In this document: piece after piece, positions 61,134 to 64,000 of the stretch
Layout of the letters: each line of letters starts with the position of its first letter
How positions within the stretch are numbered: the stretch's first letter is position 1
Source: Protonemura montana
Lineage: Eukaryota > Arthropoda > Insecta > Plecoptera > Nemouridae
Reading direction: 5' to 3'
Length of the DNA stretch: 64,000 nt
Assembly: GCA_947568835.1 (NCBI GenBank)
Contig: OX387602.1
Coordinates: 3,814,570-3,878,569, forward strand
Translations under genes and position numbers: made by a program
The notes under the pieces: model-generated
What the model was told of the DNA's origin: nothing
Database searches by the model: none
The model's input: only the letters and a program-made list of their open reading frames with translations

Positions 61134-62542
61134 ATTCGGCTGGAACTATCAGGCGACGTGACGTTTCGAGTTCTGACACACAATCTTGAGAAACTGATGC
61201 ATATTAATGACCGCGATACTGCACTTAGTCTTATGAGGTCTCGTTCGCGACACAAGAACACAAGAAATGCTTGTGCTCGGGATCTTGTAGGGGGCTCACT
61301 CCTCTGGGTAGGCTCCAAAAAATGCATCAACTTTAATAATGAATCATGTATTTCGCTTGATATGGCGTGCTATTTCGCATTTTATTATCATGCCCCATGC
61401 ATGCCACGACGGGAACCGAAGCTGTAGTTTATTTTCAAGATAAAATGCCAACATTGTTCCATAAAATGACATGTCCTGGAATATTGAACGCTCTACCCCT
61501 ATGTGCCTGCCTGGGATTGACGGATTTTTTACACCGTAACGCCTATCAAAGCAGCTCAGTGTTTCGTTAGGATTCCATTAAAAATCAGGCTGTTTTGCAG
61601 CGACGATAGAAAACTGTACATTGATTGCACATCAAATTTAAATAGCAATTTTAAACATTTCAATCAAAATTGAGAATTTCATCCAGGGAACTCTACATAA
61701 AAGAGGAAGCGTTTATGTAAAATATTGCGAACAGAACGGCTTATCAAAGTTTTTCTTTTCGTTATAAATCTATACATGCAGATTGTACAAAGTCCATAGA
61801 TTTTCAACCGAGAACTTTTTAACTGTATTAATTTGCAGCGAAACAACTGCGACACAAAGGGTCGTTTGATGTTTTATAAACCATGTTCAATGCAGATAAT
61901 CGCGCCACTTTCAGGTTTTAATGGTTCGCTCTCAGCGTGACACCAGTGCTCGTACTTTGATTTCGACCGCCCCATGTCCACTGCCCAGGGGACTCGCTAA
62001 ACGCTGGTTGGCCGAAATTTCACTCTCCTCGCGCTTCATTTATTTATGTCCGAGCGTCACGTAGACCCCGGGACGCTCGTTATTCTCCCGTGTCATCTTT
62101 TTAAATATTGCAGACGAATTGGCCGACGCGCGGTGAAAATAAATCGGGCGCCAGAGTTGAATCAGCAGGCGTCGCCGTGACCTGTCTAATTGAAGTCGAC
62201 GCACCGTTTGACCGCTATCCCGTTATGACAGTTATGCTGACAGAAAATGCAGATGTCTTTACTTTTTGCTTGCTTTACAGTTAAAACTAAAAGCCAACGT
62301 GCAGTTCGGTGAAACAGTGCATCGAGCAAATATCGTTCTGTCCAATTGTGAACGACATTCCGCTAAATGGTTCGTGATTTTATATGCGACTGTGATCAGG
62401 GTTGGACCGGGTTGGGTTCTGTAGGTTCCCCTTACAACAAGTGTTCGCAGTGTAATGCCGGGAGCCGCTCCCACGGCTCGCCTGGCACACGGCTTGATGT
62501 CAGTCCTGTTTTATCATAAAGCTGACACTTCCCCTGGGAACA

Positions 62543-62575
62543 TATAAACCGTGCTGCCCGCTTCGCAGCACAGTC
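62543..62575 (+). promoter_or_regulatory. TATA plus initiator-like core promoter candidate
   Basis: TATAAA at 62543-62548 is followed 29 bases later by CACAGTCT, with A at 62572 as a possible start. This is the classical spacing. A 17-codon ORF (MNARSKLQTPVSVTQNR, 62590-62643) follows. It may be an alternative dlg1 start, a tiny gene or chance. Confidence 0.3.
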
Positions 62576-63817
62576 TAATCAACCACGGAATGAACGCGCG
62601 CTCAAAACTTCAGACGCCAGTTAGTGTTACGCAGAATCGTTAAAATCAGGGTCGTTTCCGTGCGTTTATGTCGGTGAAAATTTCGCATGTAACTTTGTCA
62701 AATTTGTGGAGTTGACTCTGAAAGCATAAAATGTATCAGCTATATCCATGCTAACTGCACTGGGCTTCGACGTTAGTTTCAAACTCGCATAACGGGGTGC
62801 GAGCGGCGAGTATTTCGCAGTAATGATCGGCCACGTCATTAGATTACCATAAAACAAGAGTTGGCGACGTCGAGAGCTTCCGACGTCGTCGACCACGCAC
62901 GGATCAAGACGACGCTCCCTCGCGAAGACGAGGCAAGATCCTAATGAACACAATTGTGCTAGGAGTCGCAGGGGGTCGAGCTGCCGAATCACATTCTAAC
63001 ATGGCGATGGTATCGCGTCGCATCTGTCAAAATCTTATACGTCGGTATATTTAAATTCAGGGGCAGCGCCGCGACGCTCAGGGGCCTGAGCAGACGACGC
63101 CGGGCGTCCAATTTCACGGCGACGCGTTTGCAGAGAGCGCCGGCGCCGTTTCAGCGCAGCGCACGAGATAAGAGATCATTTTTCGACGGGAAATTATCAG
63201 AGTTCAATGAGTCGGCAGTGCTCGCGGGCAAAATAATACTACGAAGAGTTCACTTTTTGATTGCCGAGATACTATATCCTGGGAGTAGCAAAGAAACATC
63301 TAAGAAACTCGTATCCCCGTGAAAACGTATTCAAATCGTTGGAAAATGCCGGGAAACTCGTCTCGGAGATATTTCACATATCCAAATAAATGTCGATCTA
63401 ATGCTAATAGAAAATGATTTATCCCGGATTATATAGATAGACGATGCCGGGCCGCGTTTCGATAATAATGGACTGGCAAGAATAGAATGCGAGATTTGAA
63501 TAACGATGGCGCTGAGCGTGGAAAAGTTTGATGTCGCGCTCGATGTAGTAAGTAGATGGAAATGGATTACTCCTCGTGGATATCGTCAATCTCTTGATGT
63601 ATTTTATTGATCTGATTGCTATGTGGAAACTTCCGGCATTGAATTCCAAACAACACCAACACAACTCGGAGAGAATCTCGCCGACTGCTGCACATTCTGA
63701 AACTTCTCTAACTTCTGTATGTGCTTCACATGACTGAACGTATATGTGTTGTGAACTTAAAGTACTTCGCCGCTGAAATTAAAAACATTCTGTACACTGA
63801 CGATTCCCCCTCCTTCC

Positions 63818-63833
63818 TCCCCCCCCCCCCCCC
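63818..63833 (+). repeat. Poly-C tract (16 C)
   Basis: Uninterrupted C run flanked by CCTTCCT and TCTCTGC. Confidence 0.95.
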
Positions 63834-64000
63834 TCTCTGCCCTTGTCGACTATCAAGTATGCACACTTGTGTGTTTTCGCTCAGGAAATATCGACACATA
63901 CTTATTGAGCATGGCGTGACGTCGTGTTCGTAAGTTGGAGGGAGGGTGGAGGTGTTTGTTGTTGATGGACGTGTGCGTCCCACCGTCGAATGCTCCTCGC

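Larger units (their letters stand above)
60107..64000 (+). other. Start of the next dlg1 intron
   Basis: No PDZ1-like exon appears before the window ends. Contents: palindrome CGTCGCGACG at 60565, an alternating GC run at 61120-61133, a TATA-plus-initiator-like pair at 62543-62575, GACGC-rich patches at 62.87 and 63.07 kb and a C16 tract at 63818-63833. The longest open frame in the window (60287-60838, - strand) lies here but has no gene-like features. Confidence 0.5.

Noticed and set aside
62114-62284. Open stretch of 57 codons after an ATTGCAG acceptor-like site
   Set aside because: It ends in a stop without a good donor and resembles nothing known. A chance open stretch of this length is not rare in 64 kb.

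Overview
The window is animal genomic DNA, most likely from an arthropod (probably an insect). It is intron-rich: short coding exons with consensus GT..AG splice sites are separated by introns of 7 to 32 kb. There is no prokaryotic-style gene packing, and no complete gene lies inside the window.

The one firm gene anchor is an exon at 7122-7264 (+). It encodes IQEFYELTLLDD..KSIQQKTAET..IANKWE, recognisable as the end of the L27 domain and following linker of the MAGUK scaffold Discs large (dlg1, DLG/SAP97 family). It is entered in the phase expected from the fly protein (G|AT = Asp before IQEFYEL). Most of the remaining 57 kb is best read as dlg1 introns on the + strand holding alternative N-terminal exons. 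These are a candidate 120-bp cassette (21355-21474), a 153-bp proline-rich cassette (28318-28470), an alternative first coding exon (40396-40536) that supplies a new N-terminus with a Met-Cys-x-x-Cys and basic stretch, and a 36-bp microexon (60071-60106). Every junction after the L27 exon is phase 0, so these exons can be combined freely in frame. The first part of L27 lies upstream of the window. The PDZ1-3, SH3 and GUK exons lie downstream.

Layout. 1-5055 is a tandem array of a Helitron-like repeat, alternating short (~0.95 kb) and long (~2.85 kb) units with a 3793-bp higher-order period. Each unit ends in a small hairpin plus CTAGT, and the long unit carries a 1.4-kb satellite of a TATTCTATGG-type decamer. 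5056-7121 is intron. 7122-28470 holds the L27 exon, the two cassettes and large introns with a pair of related tiny ORFs (16.2 and 18.2 kb), poly-C tracts and a G-quadruplex run. 28471-60070 is a 31.6-kb intron containing the alternative first exon. It also holds an inverted pair of short repeats (37.7 and 38.5 kb), a degenerate ~150-bp tandem repeat (57.3-57.9 kb) and AT-rich, homeodomain-motif-rich stretches that look like enhancers. 60107-64000 is the start of the next intron.

Across the window, C16-C19 tracts occur five times and always on the + strand. A palindrome CGTCGCGACG recurs at least four times, within GACGC-rich islands. No rRNA gene, convincing tRNA gene, CRISPR array or intact transposase/reverse transcriptase gene was seen.
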